Shown: positions 1-14,390, numbered from the stretch's first letter. The stretch: 64,000 nt of DNA from Dermacentor variabilis (GCF_050947875.1 NC_134576.1:53754255-53818254); one strand, 5' to 3'. Program-made: numbers and translations. Notes: generated by a model not told the origin, from the sequence alone.

Positions 1-74
1 GCGGTTTCTCGTTTTTTTTTTTGCAATTCGTAATTTTCAAAATCGAAGCCTGAATATTTGAACAACAAGTAAGC

Positions 75-227
75 GTGGGTATACACTCCTTAGTGTCCAG
101 AGCGTCATACGTAATTGGCATTGAGACCAGTATAAGTAAATGGATTAAACCGTTGGATAATGTGAGCTCATTACGTCTGGCTAACGGTCCGCAAGCCGCG
201 ACAGTGCGACTCGGCTGCTTCACTCGG
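75..227 (+). other. Exon-like copy A of the array, open frame ending at a splice donor
   Basis: This copy has an ATG at 75 and an uninterrupted frame of 51 codons up to a donor-like CGG/GTAAGT at 228. The last 17 residues read LANGPQAATVRLGCFTR. Copies at 8242 and 21747 give LDNGPHAVSVRLGSFTQ and LDSGLHAVTVRRSSFAH in the same frame. The 12 codons between the SK pair and this C-terminal block are the same length in copy A and in the copy ending at 21893. Frame and length conservation suggest descent from a coding exon. This is the most intact copy, but no domain is recognised. It may be only a fossil. Confidence 0.4.
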
Positions 228-299
228 GTAAGTCACTGTCAGTTGTTGCTTCGTTTTCTTAAACTAAGCATTATGACAGAATTGTATCTCTAGCGTTTT

Positions 300-3200
300 G
301 TTATTGCAGTTTGGTAATTATTTACCATAGCTCAGCGCAAGTATCTTCTCAATTTTTGTTGTGGAACTGTTAGGGTTACTCTTCACACGCCTGTTCCAGT
401 TCCCTGCACTGTGTAGCGTTAATACAGTTGATCACAAATAATTATGGTCACACGTTAGCAACTGTACAGCTCTTACAACGCTGATGAGTTATTACATGCA
501 ATAAAGTTGCGTCGCAATCAGTTGCTACGGTGTTTTTCATTCATTTATCCTTTTTTTTCGAGTGCTTGCTTCCTAGTGATCTATTTCGTTTGTATATAAC
601 ATAAAATTGAACTTTTCTTAACACACTGGTTCTTATATGTAGTAGCATATTGATGCATATATCTGTAGTTCCCAATTCCTTTAGACGTTTTCAGTATATC
701 AGAGACAAAATCACAATCATGTGCTACAATCCGGCACAGACTATTCGTTCCCCAGTCCCATTTTGTTTTCACTGTTATCTCCGCCTTTTCTAATATATGG
801 TGCGTTTCGGTGTACATTAACCGAGAAAATGTACAAGTATGATTGTAGTTGAATAAGGAGAAGACGTTATTATTGTTCAATTTCCTGTAAAAAATACAGG
901 AATTTTAGATCTGCAGCTAGCACCTGTAATCTATGCCGCAATATATTTACCTAGGTAAATTGCAAAGTGAGGACAATTATCATTGCACTATCATTTACAG
1001 ATGCACAAAAAAGGATTGGAGCGGATGCGGCAGGCATTACCAAACCATAACCAGGAGCTCGCTACTATCGTTCGAAACTAAGTGTATAATTATTTATTCT
1101 ATCGCTTCTAAGATATAGAGCGGAAACTTGAAGGTAATAAAAAAGCATGAAGTTAAAAAAGGGATAGCGCAATGAGCAATGAGCGATGAAATGATATATA
1201 TTTGGCATAACATTAACAGATAGGAAGGGAGCAGCGACAGTTTGAGAGCAACATGGTTAGCCGATATTCTAGTCGTAATAAAAGAAAAAATAATTAAGTT
1301 CTGCAATCCTTGTTGTGCAAAATCGCCGAAAGATGTCTGGTGATTCGTCAGAGTTGGACATTGGCTGCCAAGGGAACAGAAGCACAGTCGAGGATGGCAG
1401 AAATTCAAGTGAAAAATAAAATTAGGAAAGCTGGAGGCTTAATTTAGTGACATCAAGTGTAAGGTAGGGATCGTTGTTGAGATCTTCGTTGCATTGGGTG
1501 CAGAATAAGGCGGATGAACACGATAATGATGACCTGCATTTGTTAAATTGTAATTGTCTACTCGACACAGCTGAGCGTAATGCTCCTTCCTAATGCAATT
1601 CCCAAGCTGTTTCAAAACGTTTTATGCAGACTTGTTTTTATTATAGGCACATGTTCTCTTTGTTCGGTTATTTTTTCACTTATTGATAAGTTATTGTGCG
1701 TATTTGCACGTGCCCTTTATTATTGTATAAGTATGCTGGATATTACCAGGCCTTTCAGAAAAAAGTGAAGAAAAAAATGAAAGTGAGAAAAAGACGAGCA
1801 GTTGCTGCATTGAATAAATCTAGTGCTTTTGAATACGAAAAATAGTCGTGTGGGATTTGTTACTTAAAGATGCTGGTGATTTGGCTCTTCCTGGAATCTA
1901 CTCACATTCAGCAAACTGTTTCGCTTGCGAACATCTTTACATTTTGTAGGATTATCTTTGTGCTGGCTTGATTTGTTATTGTGCAAGGCTGCTAAATTCA
2001 AACGAAATACGCTTTGTAGTATAGCTTCTTGTAGGCAATTGCAGTGGGGAGGTCTTTCTCTGAGACACCAGTAAAAGCGGTAACAAGCTAGGCATCATTC
2101 ATACATTTTTCAGGGTGAATAAACCTATTTGGTGCTTTATGTAGTCCTTACAAATCAAGAAACGCTATTAGAAGGCTGGGCATTGCTTCTACCTCAAAGA
2201 CAGCAATATTTCGTGTCCTATTCTAACTTTGTGATGTCCGTTTGACTCTGCTAATGACGGAATATTTTTCTATTTTGTTGTGTCAAGCTGCATATTCTGC
2301 AGACCTGTCATTTCAGTTCCAGTGGTAATGCCTTGTGGCGGCCAATTTATTGCAATTTGATGTTTGCTGCTTTTCATAGTACTTATGCTCAGAAAGTCAC
2401 ACAAGTGTCTTTGCTCATGTACGGTGTACCCAAAAGCTGGCAATACTTCAAATGCTTCTTGCTGTTCACATTGAGAGTCGTCACTTCGGGAATGCTGCTC
2501 ACTACATACTATCTGGAAAACTGATACTTTCTCACATGTTGTTCCTCGCAATGTGTAGTAAAATTATCTCTTCTATATTGTAGTTAACGAGGCTCTCAAA
2601 CCATGGAAAAAACTTGCGATTAGGAAAAGCAAGCATATTGCACGATATGTGCATGGGCATCGTTGGAGCTTAATGCAGTATTCCTGCATTGAGAAACATA
2701 TCTAGATATTCGACTTTGCCTGTACAGGATAAGTGAACGTGAGTGTGACACTTCTTTATTAAGTATCAAGTACTACTTATTGCAGTCACGATCAAAAAGT
2801 TGAATACATGCGTTATAGTTACATGCATATTCTAAAACAAGCATAATCCAATGGAGCTATTACATCACTGTTCAGCGATAAGGAAAACTGATTGACTATG
2901 AAATGGAACAAAGCTGTCGTTTTAACGCATATTCATATGTTGTGATAATTTGCATAACTCAGATTATCACTATTCTTCTCTTATTTCCAACAGATCTATT
3001 ATAATTCTGGAGTTCATAATTGCCACGCAAAACTCATAGCATAAGCCGAGACTCGCAGTGTGCCTGAGCAGTGCGTCAAGCCATTAAATTTTACTTGTCT
3101 AAGTACTGGCATTATGTTGTCATTATGCTTCAGCCTGATGCGCTAGCAGAGACAATTACTCCTTTGTATTCATTCACCTTTCTCACGTATAGTAAGATTT

Positions 3201-4980
3201 ACCAGGTCTATACTTGAAATGCACATTGCGTAGTTGTTTAGAACAGTGTTTCTTTTCAATGCTCTGATGACCTGCGTCAGAAATATCTCATGAAAAACGT
3301 CCCTTGCACTCAAAAAAGGATCTCCAATTGTTTAGGCTCCTGTCTCACAGGACTTGTATTTATTATTACGCCTGGACGCTTCTCATAATTAGGGGCAGAC
3401 ATCTGTTGTAATAAAAACAATTGTTCGGAGAAATTGAAACAAATCGATGACGAGAAATACTACAATTTGTCGCTTTTTCCGGTTGCAGGAATAACGGTAG
3501 TCCAACCACTGGTGTACGACACCAGCCGTGTACCGGGGAGCGAAATAAGTTGCATCGCAGTTTTTTCGCGGTGTATTTGCCGTTACATTGTTTTTCACTG
3601 TCCTTGACACTTTCTTATTCCATTTTGATATCATTCCTTTTTATTAAACTTTATGTAATATTTCATTTTTGTTTTATTCTTAAGTAATCGTCAGTCGAAG
3701 GCTCTCTCATGATTTGTGTATAATAAAATACTGTTGCCTATGCCAAAGTATTCGTGATGTGCAAGGCAATATTTGAATAGAGACTAGTGCCTCTATATAT
3801 CTGAACTAAAGCATATCTTTTCCAGAGCTGCTATGTTTGACAGATTGCATTCGGTTGTTTTTAGCGAGCAACTCTCGGCGTAGTGATTTTTGCAATACGT
3901 AATGGTTCCGAAACTTTTGAACTAATTTCGCCTTATGAGTGAACCTCGTCATGTTCTCAGTGTGCTCAGTACAGTAGTGGAACGATGCGGCAACAGTGTG
4001 GCGCCTGTATGTTTAGGCAGTGATTCTTACGGATAATAATATATTGACTTTTCTTCTTACTCCAGCCATCTGTCGTAGAGGGATGGGGTAGGGGCGAATA
4101 GCAGACGCTTCAAGAATTGACCATACCAGGCTCCGCACAAGCTCTTCTCCAATTGTGTTATTAGATCTAGTCAGCTGAACCGGAGGTATTTCATCGCGTG
4201 ATAGCCGCATTTGCGTTTTTGATTTCATATTGAATGCCTCCAAAGCTGAAATATTAACAGAATATAATTTTAGGAAGGCTTGTTTTCGGTTGATTTTACT
4301 TTAAGCTGTTTCAATGTGGCGGCAGAAAAAGTGCTGTTGATACGGGCTCCTATTACAACTAGTCGCGTATCCTAGCATGTAATTGGACAAACAATGGTAT
4401 TTTTACTTTATAATGCAGTCTACAGACTGCTAATGCTGCAACCAATTTTTACTATACGCAAACACATGTGTTATAATTTACATTTCCACTTTTCATTTTT
4501 TTAGATGGTATATCCTGAAAATTCCAATACAAACTAGCATAAGCTACAGTTTCCTCGCCATCTGGCGTCCCTAAGGGCCAGTTCATAGACCTGCTGTCTT
4601 TGATCTAGGTAATAATACTTGTGAAGGAACTACGTTTAGAATTACGTTACATGCTGATAATATCACCTTATGCAGTGAAAATCACGACGGTGCTGGATGA
4701 CATAGTACTACAAAGTGCGCTCAAAAAAAATTTATCCTTGCTGTAACCCATGTTTTATGGCTGAAAAGCAATACCGTGCAAACATATTACACTTCCACGT
4801 TGAAGCAAACCGTAATATGCTTAGTACTTGTTGAATGATGCAATCACGGCTCGTGTATCACAATTTAAAATTGATAAACTACGTTTTTATCAGGCTTAAC
4901 ATGCAACTCTCATATTTATAACACAACTCTTAAAGCACCACGGATTATTAACCTTGTTAGGAGAAATTTTAGAAGCACTT
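300..4980. other. AT-rich array sequence without a recognisable gene
   Basis: This stretch is made of diverged array sequence. Positions 530-690 resemble 17,070-17,210, sharing TTCTTATATGTAGTAGCAT. Positions 2030-2330 resemble 17,230-17,490, sharing GCAGACCTGTCAT. An AG after a pyrimidine-rich run at 2579-2580 is followed by an ATG at 2602, in a position that could match the ATG patch of other units, but the similarity is weak. No ORF here has support beyond chance. Between 2,700 and 4,980 I see nothing that I can assign. Confidence 0.5.
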
Positions 4981-4984
4981 TACG

Positions 4985-5850
4985 GGACCTTGCAGAAATG
5001 CTATATGTAAGAATTATTCATCCGGGTCTCGATACACATGAGTCGTATGCGGCCCAATTGTTGAGAATCGTACGCAGAGTCACGAGAGGATACAAAATCT
5101 CGCTATTTGTTTCGTTACCAGTAATTATATGTTTCAATTACATCTCTAGGGTAAACTCAATCACGTAGCCTGACTTAGTATCAAATCGCACGCAACTTCG
5201 CATAATCCTTTGAAGAAATATCTGTTTTAATCGCACAGGCAGTCATAAACAGAGAGGCGGTTCTCAAACGGCCATACTACATATGCTGTCGCATCGAGCA
5301 GGTGCTAGATATAAATGAAATCACAGACCGTACCGTTACTTTCATGAATGCATTTTCTCTGAGCACCATTTGGCTTTTGAATACGCTTCCTGTTGAGGCC
5401 GTGTAAGTCAATAACTACAATGGGTTTCTGAAAGCATTGCGTGCCGAAGTACATATATGTTGCTTTGGGTCATGTAAAATTTTCTTCCTGTGAAAATGCT
5501 TGAGAAATTTGCTCCATTTGCTCTTTACCGAAGCACTGCATTGCGCTCTGTTTATATAGTGTATGTTAATATTACGTACAAGTGTTCAAATATATCTTTT
5601 TGTATAAACACAACGTCGCAAACATCGTGAAGTAAGCAAAACCTCTGTTTCACTGCGTGGTGCTTTTCTCATGTGGTTGGCTGCATTTAAGTCATTTCTG
5701 CCTTTCATTATGCAATCGTTGTGAATCTGCTCTACTCTTTGGCATTGTTCCTTTCCTTGCGCCGCTTTTTCTCCCATGTGAATGCATTACCCCTAGAGTA
5801 TCATTATTTGGGCCACTCTATGTATTATATAAATATAAATGAACTTCTTT
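4985..5850 (+). mobile_element. CR1/L2-like LINE 3' end, heavily decayed
   Basis: The plus strand gives broken translation resembling the end of a CR1/L2-type reverse transcriptase: MLYVRIIHPGLDTHESYA near 5,000, followed by RRVTRGYKI. The homologous block at 17,860-18,640 has ASVMWDPHPRRLVPNSEGIQ at the same place. The 3' part (5,690-5,850) matches the AATGCATTAC...AATATAAATGA tail region of the copy at 18,490-18,640. Stops and frameshifts are frequent. The element probably inserted before the 13.4-kb duplication, because both blocks carry it. Confidence 0.5.
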
Positions 5851-6660
5851 AAATCGTGTGTGCCGTCAAATTCTGTATTCGCAACTTAATATTTTTCAAC
5901 ATGTTCGAAACACCTAGGTTTACATCTTCCGACGCTATGCACATGTGAAAAGTGATGATACGCATATGCTCTGAATATACAATTTTCTATCACCAAGTTC
6001 TGATTATTCCTAGTAAAAATCTTCATTGCCTTTTTCTTCTTCGCAAACACCGCTAATATAAAGTTATATCACATGAAAAATTAGTCCAACATCTGCACTA
6101 AGGGACATTTGTTTCGTAAGAGAGTTTATTATCAATGTATCAAGCATTCTTCACGTGGAATAATGAACAGCCTGTGCAGTGTTAACGCATGGAAATCGCA
6201 CATGATTAAATTTTGTGAAATTTCAAGATGGTGGGCGGCAAAGCTGGTACCACATCACAAATTATTTTACATGAAGGGAAATAGTTACACCTTACCAGTC
6301 CTTTTTATGCATCCCATTTTTTACCGTGTAGCTTATGTTCGTTCGCAGATCTTGTAAAGCTTGCTTGTTATCTTCTCTAGTATTCGGTTATTTACGCGTT
6401 CAGTTGATTGTATCGGCATAAGAAGACCGGTACTGATTCTGACCAACTTTTGATTGCTCCCTAAGAGGCTTTAGCATTTGAAAGTACTCATGACTACTGC
6501 TCTGTATATATCTCGATGTCATTTAAATTTTATCGTGTAAACAAACTCTTTTTAAGAGAATTTTGTTCTCACACATCAGGCAGTGAACATCCATTATTCT
6601 ATACTCGCCATCGTCTATGTAATGAATTTTGTCATCTTTCATTGATGTTCCTTTTGGAAA

Positions 6661-6939
6661 ATGGTGCTGACACACTTGATAGCAGTCCCTGTGTCGCGCA
6701 TGCACTTTTTTCTTGGTCATAAATCTTTAATGTTATCCTTTAAAGAATATTCGCAGATGGTGATCAGTGAAATTTTCGTTCACATAGCTAGGTCAGCTGA
6801 CCTGCTACGGTTTCGAAATTGGTTGCAGCTTTCTGTTTCAAGCTTAGCAACATTAACTGAACATGTATGCACACTGTTCGAAAGCTTTTGGGTCACGGCA
6901 GCGTATATTTCGGGTTCAATATGCCATTCACACACTTGA
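6661..6939 (+). pseudogene. Array ORF, homologue of the 138-aa ORF at 20,033
   Basis: A 92-codon frame contains HIARSADLLRFRNWLQL and then LATLTEHVCTLF. The second array block has HIARSVELLGLQNWLQL and APLGKHVCALF in the same order and frame at 20,230-20,345. The same LVEHV core is found downstream of an ATG at 9959. No domain is recognised. The conserved frame could be a relic of a coding exon. The pyrimidine tract and AG seen in the ATG-bearing copies is not preserved here. Confidence 0.3.
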
Positions 6940-8241
6940 ACAGAATGAAGTATCCCCAGGAGAATAGCCACCTCACAGTGTAAAAGAACAAGTGTAACTG
7001 AAGAAAACGTTAGGAATACATAAAGTGACCCACACTAGAAATGTGTATTGTACAGCTTTCATTGGCTTTTGAAGAAACTCTCCTAGACAAAATAGGAAGA
7101 AACTTTAGCTGACTATTCGACGTCTATAGCTTCTCCAGTTTGAACCTATATACTGGCGAGCTAAAATACAGACCTCTAGGCGGATGTGGAGGACGCTGAA
7201 AGGACGTCTTTATGATAGAACTCCGGAACCCTGGGCCAGGAAACCGAAGTTTTCGAATGGCTTCCTTGAAGGATCTTGAACCCTCTTTTTAAATAAAAAT
7301 GCTATAACAAGCAGCCGACATCACTAGCATGACTTACTGTTAATGTCTTTGAGACGTATACCTTTATTCACCACGTTTATGTCAGATTACAAATGATCAA
7401 GCATGGCCCAAACGTCTGAGGTATGACTAGTGATATAGCTCTTCTACAACATGCAATATAGACATGACATGTATTCTATAAAATGACATCTCTGTAGATT
7501 GGTATTGTAATATTTTGCGCCATGTGAATGCTTCAGCACAAAAATATATGCAGTAATATTTACGGTATTGCAGTGGCGCTAAGCGATCCTTTCCGCTTTT
7601 ATTAGAACTGTTAATCCAACTTCTTTTGAAGATTTAGTCCATTTCCTGTGATACTTTAAGTAATATTTTTATTCAAACTGTCTTGATTTCTTTGCAAAAA
7701 ATATTCCGTCGAGGTAGCATCCTCGCCCGAAACAATCGCTTTCCCTGCGGTTATAACAGGCCACCCTTCTAATTTTGCTTTAGATAAATACGCAACTTTA
7801 CTGCTTCTTATCTTCGGTACCATTGCACCATAAGATATTATCAATCTTATCAGTATTTATAGCACAGCAATGACTCCCTCGGAGCAACAGGAGCGAATCT
7901 TCAGGTTTGCGTTTTTACTTACTTGAAGCACTGAAAGCAATGGCAGCGCAACAACATCGCGCAGAAAAGCATGCAGGGATATGGAGTGTTTTCTTATTCT
8001 TGATCAAATCCGTGGTAATCGGTGTTATAGGGCTAACTAATATCAATTTGTTTTGACAACTTTCTCGCTTGCTGCACGCTAGAATGCGGCTGCAGTCTGC
8101 ACTATTGCGAGCTAAACGTGTGATTACCCGTAGAGGTGGTGGTTACGCCAGCATTGTGTGTCGCTTTTTGTGTTTCGCAACTTTCAAAATCTAGGATCGA
8201 ATGGTTACGGAAGCAAGTCAAGCTATATATATTGCACTAAG

Positions 8242-8375
8242 TGTTTACAGGTAAGAACAGTTGGACCATTAAGGCCATAACGAGTAAAATTACCGAGTAA
8301 CTGGGATATTAAGGAACACTGAGTCTGGATAACGGCCCCCACGCAGTTTCTGTGCGACTCGGCAGCTTTACTCAG
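8242..8375 (+). pseudogene. Exon-like copy B ending at splice donor CAG/GTAAG
   Basis: The reading frame shared with copies A and F runs FTGKNSWTIKAITSKITE, then a stop, then LDNGPHAVSVRLGSFTQ, then CAG/GTAAGCC at 8376. The stop (TAA) and a small length change make this copy non-functional as a continuous exon. The donor motif and the last 17 codons are well kept. A paralogous copy lies 13,518 bp downstream. Confidence 0.35.
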
Positions 8376-9948
8376 GTAAGCCACTTTCAGGAGTTCCTTC
8401 GTCTTGCCTACTTTAAGCATAATGACCAGATTTTATGGCAATGTTTTATTATGTTAGTTGCCTAATTATTAAACTTATTCCGGCAGAAGTATGTTCTCAT
8501 TTTTGCTTGTGGAAATAGTAGGGTTACTCGCACAACACCTGCTTCTCTTCGCGCTCTGTAGCGGTAATGACTCATAGAACACTATCACGGCCATATTTAA
8601 GAACCGTACTGATTTTCTTAACTTTTTAAATACGATAAACTCATAGCGCTCTGAGTGGCGAACATGCCTTTATGAGCAGTATTTCTTATATTCTCATAGC
8701 ATAATGTTTTGTTTCTTATGCGTCTAGTCTAAAATGGTCCTTTGCTGAAGACTAGCTATACGTATAGTAGCATGCTGATGCTTATTTTTAAAGATTCCAT
8801 TGCCTCAACCTGTTTAATAATTATTGTAACAGAAGCAGGCTTTTAAGTGTCACATTCCGAGGCAGAACGCATTCCTGGCGCAGTCTGACTGCTTTCCCAT
8901 TCTTTCAGTCTTTGCACTCATATGAGACATCCGTCTGTGTTTTCGCAATTACTAAAAACGCTTGAAGGTAGGGTTCAAATTCATAAGGCACAAGTCAAAG
9001 GTCATGTTCAAAAGCCTCGTAAAACAAAAAGAATTCACCATTTTCAGTCAGGTTGACGAATCTATGCAGGGGTACATTTGTCTAGGTCAAATACTCAGAG
9101 GGGGCACTGATTGTGATGCGGAAGGTACAGAAGAATAAAGATAATATGGCGCGCATACGGCATGTATTACCAAATGAAGCCCGGGCGCCTACTCCTGCCA
9201 TTGAAGTTAAAAGTGTACTTTAATATGTCCTGTAGACATTGGTAAAGGAAGTTGCAAATGAACGTAATATGCAGACCAAATTAAGCAGAAAAGAGATTTG
9301 TAGCTGCATTGACTGCACCTAATGCCATTGCAGATGAAAGAAGTGTGCCGCTGTCCTTTATAGATAAACTTGGCGTGGAATTCTCGTAATCAACTAATAT
9401 TTCAAATCAGCTTCACTTGTCAGACGGTTTTACCGTTCTTAAGCTTTGGGATTTTACGGCTTCATTTCAATATTGTGCAAAAATTCAGCCTTCAAGCAAC
9501 AATGAACTCTATTGCATGCGTGTTATGCCTAACTGTGATGACGAGCTTTGGCTTTTAGGCAAATCAGTAACAATACGCAAAAGCTACGCTTCATTGACAG
9601 ATGTGTGAAAATCAATAAAACATTTTGTGGCATTTTCTGTTCTCATTACAAATAAAAATGCTATGATAATGTTGTATTTTTACATTGCGGAGGTCACTAT
9701 TTAGGTCTCCTATTCCAACAATATTATATATTTCTTGTGGTAATGACCCATTATGCAGACCTGTGGTTGTCTTCAGACATTTTCCACACTTGTCATCTTA
9801 TTGTCAATGAAAATGCATGCTTTTTTATTATTTCTTTACTGCTTGTCTAGTGAATTTGTTGTACTCAGAATGTTGCATATAGTGACTGGAGTGGCTCCAG
9901 TACTGTGGTCCTCAAAGTTTATGTGTGTCCCAATGTTTCCTCTTTCAG

Positions 9949-10201
9949 GGTTTCAAACATGGCCACTTTAGTTGAACATGTACGCATGCTGCCTCCAAGG
10001 CAATGGATTATGGCGGCAAGCATGTTCGGATTGAATACGCAATTCGCACACTTGAAAAGTACCGTATACCTGCAGCGCTATAAAAGGCAAAGATCAAATG
10101 AAGCAAGCTTACGAGTACGTAACATATCCCAAGTGAAGAATGTGTACCGCGCACCTTTTTGGTGCCTTCTGAAGATATCAACAAGACAAAATTGGAACTA
10201 G
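9949..10201 (+). pseudogene. ATG-bearing exon-like patch after acceptor AG
   Basis: A pyrimidine-rich run (GTTTCCTCTTTCAG) ends with AG at 9947-9948. It is followed by VSNMATLVEHVRML and a frame open to a stop at 10,199-10,201 (about 81 codons from the ATG at 9959). Homologous patches follow similar acceptors at 13,307, 17,631 and 23,471. The 6,841 and 20,302 copies share the frame but lack the ATG. This is the longest open version with an acceptor. No domain is recognised, so the coding interpretation rests only on comparison between copies. Confidence 0.35.
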
Positions 10202-11410
10202 AATTACCTGAATATTTCACGTCTCCTGCTTATCCGGTCTTCACCTTTATCCTGTCGAGCTAAACTATAGATGTCTTGCGAATTGGGCAAGATCGCAAAA
10301 GGCCATATTTAAGAAGGATTGTCTTCGTTGGCCTTCTTATGTCATTGCTTTTCCTGGTTTGTCTTCACTGTCGCCGTCTGTCTACGTTCGCGCTGTCAAA
10401 CATGCTTTAAGATGGATTTTTGCTTCTCGAGCCTAGTCAGCAAAGTTGAGTAATAGGTTATTTGGATATGTTTCAGCCACTCGGTTACAGCCAATGCTAA
10501 AACCAGCAAAACGCGCCTAGAGTATGACTTACAGTTTATGGTTAAAGATGTATACATTTAGTTATTATGTAGACGGCTTTGGGAGAACACACGTTGTTAG
10601 CATGGCATAGACGTCTATAGTATGGCTCGTGTTCGATTTCTTCTATACGTGCATTCTAGACATGGCAGATATTTTCTGCAAGAACAGCATTGCATACCGG
10701 TGTAGCTATTCACCTAGCATGGTGCTAAGTAAACAGTTTGTCGCAAATGTGTAATAAAATGTTTAATGATTTGCGATGACAGCAAACAAATTTTCTCGCA
10801 ACTGTGTCACCAATTTATTGCATTTTCTTTAGCTGAAAATTCTAGAAAAATCCCTCAAAATTACCCACTCATTCGTAACTCTGTCACCCTACATCTGTGG
10901 TATCACAACCAATTTTCAGTATTTCTGTGGCCAGACATGCAATTTTAGGGCTTTTCGTCTTCGAACCTGTTGCTCCAAAAATTTTTATCAATCACCTTCA
11001 ACCATTTCCCTAGATCTATGGCTCCCTAGAAGCAATAGGAGTCAATCTTCCAGGCAATGCTTAAAGATAATTGAGGCGACGAAGCGATGCCTACGTAATA
11101 TATATTCGAGAGCATGATGCTGATTGCTGAAACTTTTCTGTATTATTTAGTCTGTTGTGCTTTCTTGTGTGTTTTTTTTCTAACTCTCAAAATATGTTTT
11201 TGATAACTTTTTCCTTACTGCACTCTTGAATACGGCTGAATTTCGCACTATTGCGAGCCACAGATGTGATGGCCGGTAGAGGTGTTCGTAAGACCAGCGT
11301 TGTTTGTCATTTTGTAGCATTTCGGAACTTTCTGAATTGAAGTGTGATATTTTACGCAAGCTTGTAGATGTCTTTAGAGACCACTTAGCATCCACAATTT
11401 GAAAATGTTT

Positions 11411-11521
11411 AGGCATTAGACCCTCTACAAGTCAAATGACCAATGGTTTGGATAATTTGGTATCACTAGGTCTCTCGAGCACCCCCACGTTCCGACCGTG
11501 CGACTCGGCAGTTTTAGTCAG
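11411..11521 (+). pseudogene. Exon-like copy C ending at splice donor CAG/GTAAGT
   Basis: In the frame shared with other copies the end reads LEHPHVPTVRLGSFSQ, one codon shorter than copies A and B, then CAG/GTAAGTCAC at 11,522. Upstream it resembles the 24,826 copy more than copies A or B, sharing GAAAATGTTT and TCGAGCA. There are therefore at least two subtypes, A/B/F and C/G, alternating along the array. Confidence 0.35.
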
Positions 11522-13307
11522 GTAAGTCACTTTCAATGTTTGTATCGTCTTTCATACACTAAGAATTATGAAATGATTGTATGAACAGCCTTAGTTATGT
11601 TAGCTTCCTAATTAGTCAACTGAATTCGGCACAAGTGTTTTCTCATAATTTCTGGGAGAACCATACCGTTACTCACCGCATGCCTTTTTCTCCTTTTCAC
11701 GCTTTGTACAGTTTTTATGAGTGATCACACACTAGCATGGTCCCACGTAAACGACCGTTCAGCTCTGCTGAGCTTTTTCGATGCATTAACCTTACTGCAC
11801 GATCAGTTACAAACATTTTTTTGTTCAACGTATTTTTATCTGCTCGTAGCGTAGTGCTTTATACCCTGTACGTCTCATTTAAAATGGTACATTGCTTTTT
11901 AAAACCCTATTAACTTTCCAGAATAGAATGCTCATGCATAATTTTCCAGATTACAGTCCCACAAATGTGTTCAGTATTGCAGAAAACAGGCACTCATTCA
12001 TGCCTTACATTCCAGCGCAGAATGTGTCTTTTGAAGATTCCATTTTCGTTCCCACTCTTCTTTCTATTTGTTTTCTTATTTAGTATTTTTGTGTGTGGAC
12101 GATATGCAAAAAGCTTTAAAGGTATGGTTGAAGTTTATTAAGCAGAAGACACAGGTTATGGTCAGTAGCCTCGCAATGGAGTAAGAATTCACGCTCCGCA
12201 TTCAGCCTCTATAATCTATACAGGAGTAACTATGCAGACCATCTACTCACAGGGGTCGTCATTATGAGACGCAAACTTAAATAATAAATATGGCTCAAAT
12301 CTTTATGGCAGGCAATACCAAATCCTCACTGGGAGTTTACCGTCTCATTGAAAATTATAATTTTTAAATGAATTCTAGACCTTGGTAAAACATGTGGCAA
12401 TTGAACAATACATTAAGAAAATGTGATGCACAAAGCTCAGTTTTAACTGCATTGAACGTACCTTCTGATGTTGAATATTGTAAGTAAGAGTTTCCAGTTG
12501 TCCGTTAAGGATTAAGTTGACGTGGCGCGCTCAGAATGAGCTCACATTAGAACGCAGCTTCTCTGATGAGCGTGTTCTCCATTTTTATGCTTAGCGATGT
12601 GTGACTTCATTTTAGTATTGTGCGAAATTTTAGGCTTTAAAAAGCAAACTGAACTTGGTGGTGTAACATGTAATGCATAACTGTACTGAGGAGCATTTTA
12701 TTTTAGACACCACAGTACTAACAGACACAAGCTAAGCACAAATAAATATGCATGAATATGATTAAAAGATTGTGCACTGGTTTTTGCGGTTATTACAAAT
12801 GCAGGAAGAATATAACACAGCGTACGTTTTGTTCCGCGTGTCCCAATTAACGTTTTCCAAACTGTTTAGTGAGAAAACTTAATAAAACACACAGTCTAAG
12901 TAAAATGATGAACCTGTGATGTTCGGTGGTCGGCATTCTGACAAGAGAGCACCACATATAATAAAGTTCTATCTTCGACCATGTTTATTTTAATAATTTA
13001 CATGAATAGCTTAGCTAAATTTTGCTGCGACACACTCTTCATTTAGACGCTACCTCGTGTCTTATTTTAGCAATGTTTCGTAATTGTTTATGCTAATGAC
13101 TGCTTATATACATGTTTAGTTGTCTCTATCTGCAGTCATTTTAGCTTTCTCAATTTAAGTAGAATGCCTGCTATCTGGCTAATAAACTTTCTTTTAAGTG
13201 TTTCCTGGTTTTCATATCAATTGTACTATGAAACTAACTGATAATGTGTAGTGTTATTCCACAACATGCACCCAAAATTTATATTGGTCCGACTGTTTCT
13301 ATTTCAG

Positions 13308-13400
13308 TGATTCAAGCATGGCAACCTTAGCCGACCATCTGTACATGCTGTTTTCATTTTAGTGGTTCATGGCAGCCGATACGTTCGGGTAGGATATGTC
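13308..13400 (+). pseudogene. ATG-bearing patch, third unit, interrupted by a stop
   Basis: An acceptor-like TTTCTATTTCAG ends at 13,307. It is followed by DSSMATLADHLYMLFSF and an in-frame TAG, then WFMAADTFG. The alignment to the 9,949 copy is otherwise colinear. The stop argues that this copy is not translated. Confidence 0.35.
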
Positions 13401-14390
13401 GTTCCTATAATGAAACAGCATGGAATATGTTCGAGGCAGTAGACACCTAACGCGATAAAAGGCCAAGTTAAACTGAAGGAAGCTCACCCGTACATGAAAT
13501 GACCAATACGGGGAACGTGTATTTTACATCATGCCATTGCTTTCTCAACACCTGACGAAGACAATACTGGCTGGAGCAATTAACTAAATATTTGACTTCA
13601 TAGCTTGTCCGGTTCGCACCTTTATTTTATCGAGGTCGAACATATATAGTACAGAACATCTTGTTTGCCATTCTGTTTTCTATTTATTGCCCTACATGTC
13701 ATTAGTGCATGTGACAATAACTGAAGTATCTAAACGTAGGGCGGAACTTTATTAAGCAAAACACAAAGTTAATGCTTAATGGCATGGCAAGGAAACAGGA
13801 ATTCACTTCCAACAGCCAGATTCTACAGTCTATACCGGAATTAGGCTACACAGGTCAGTTACTCACAGGTGACCCGATTGTGTGAAAGAAATTTACAGAA
13901 GAACACAAATGGTTTACATCGCACGTAGCAGCCATTACCGAATCATGACCGGGAGTTTGCCCCATACGTTGAAAAGAAACGTGTACTTTTAGATGACTTG
14001 TAAACCTTGGTTAGGTATGCGGACGTGCAAATTAAGAGAAAACGCGTGCAGAGTAAATGAAGCAGAAAACGAAGAGTTCTAGCTGCACTGAACGCATCCA
14101 GTGTTGTTGTAGTTCGAAGGTATCGCCGTTTGTCATTTAGGGATGAAGCTCAAGAAAACGTCGAATTCTAGTAACATTAGAGAATTACTTCTTTACTAGG
14201 CAGGTCATTTCGTCTTTCAAAATAAAAATTATGTATAAGTCGTACATTCACTCTCTATCTACGTGGTATATAAGCTTGTGCCTAACCGTTTCGCCGCCTG
14301 CCTGGGTCACCTTGCATGGTGTGGTCTGCTTACGTAACACGGTTCAAAAACCAACTTGGGGGACTGAGTATGTGCCAATGTGCGCATACG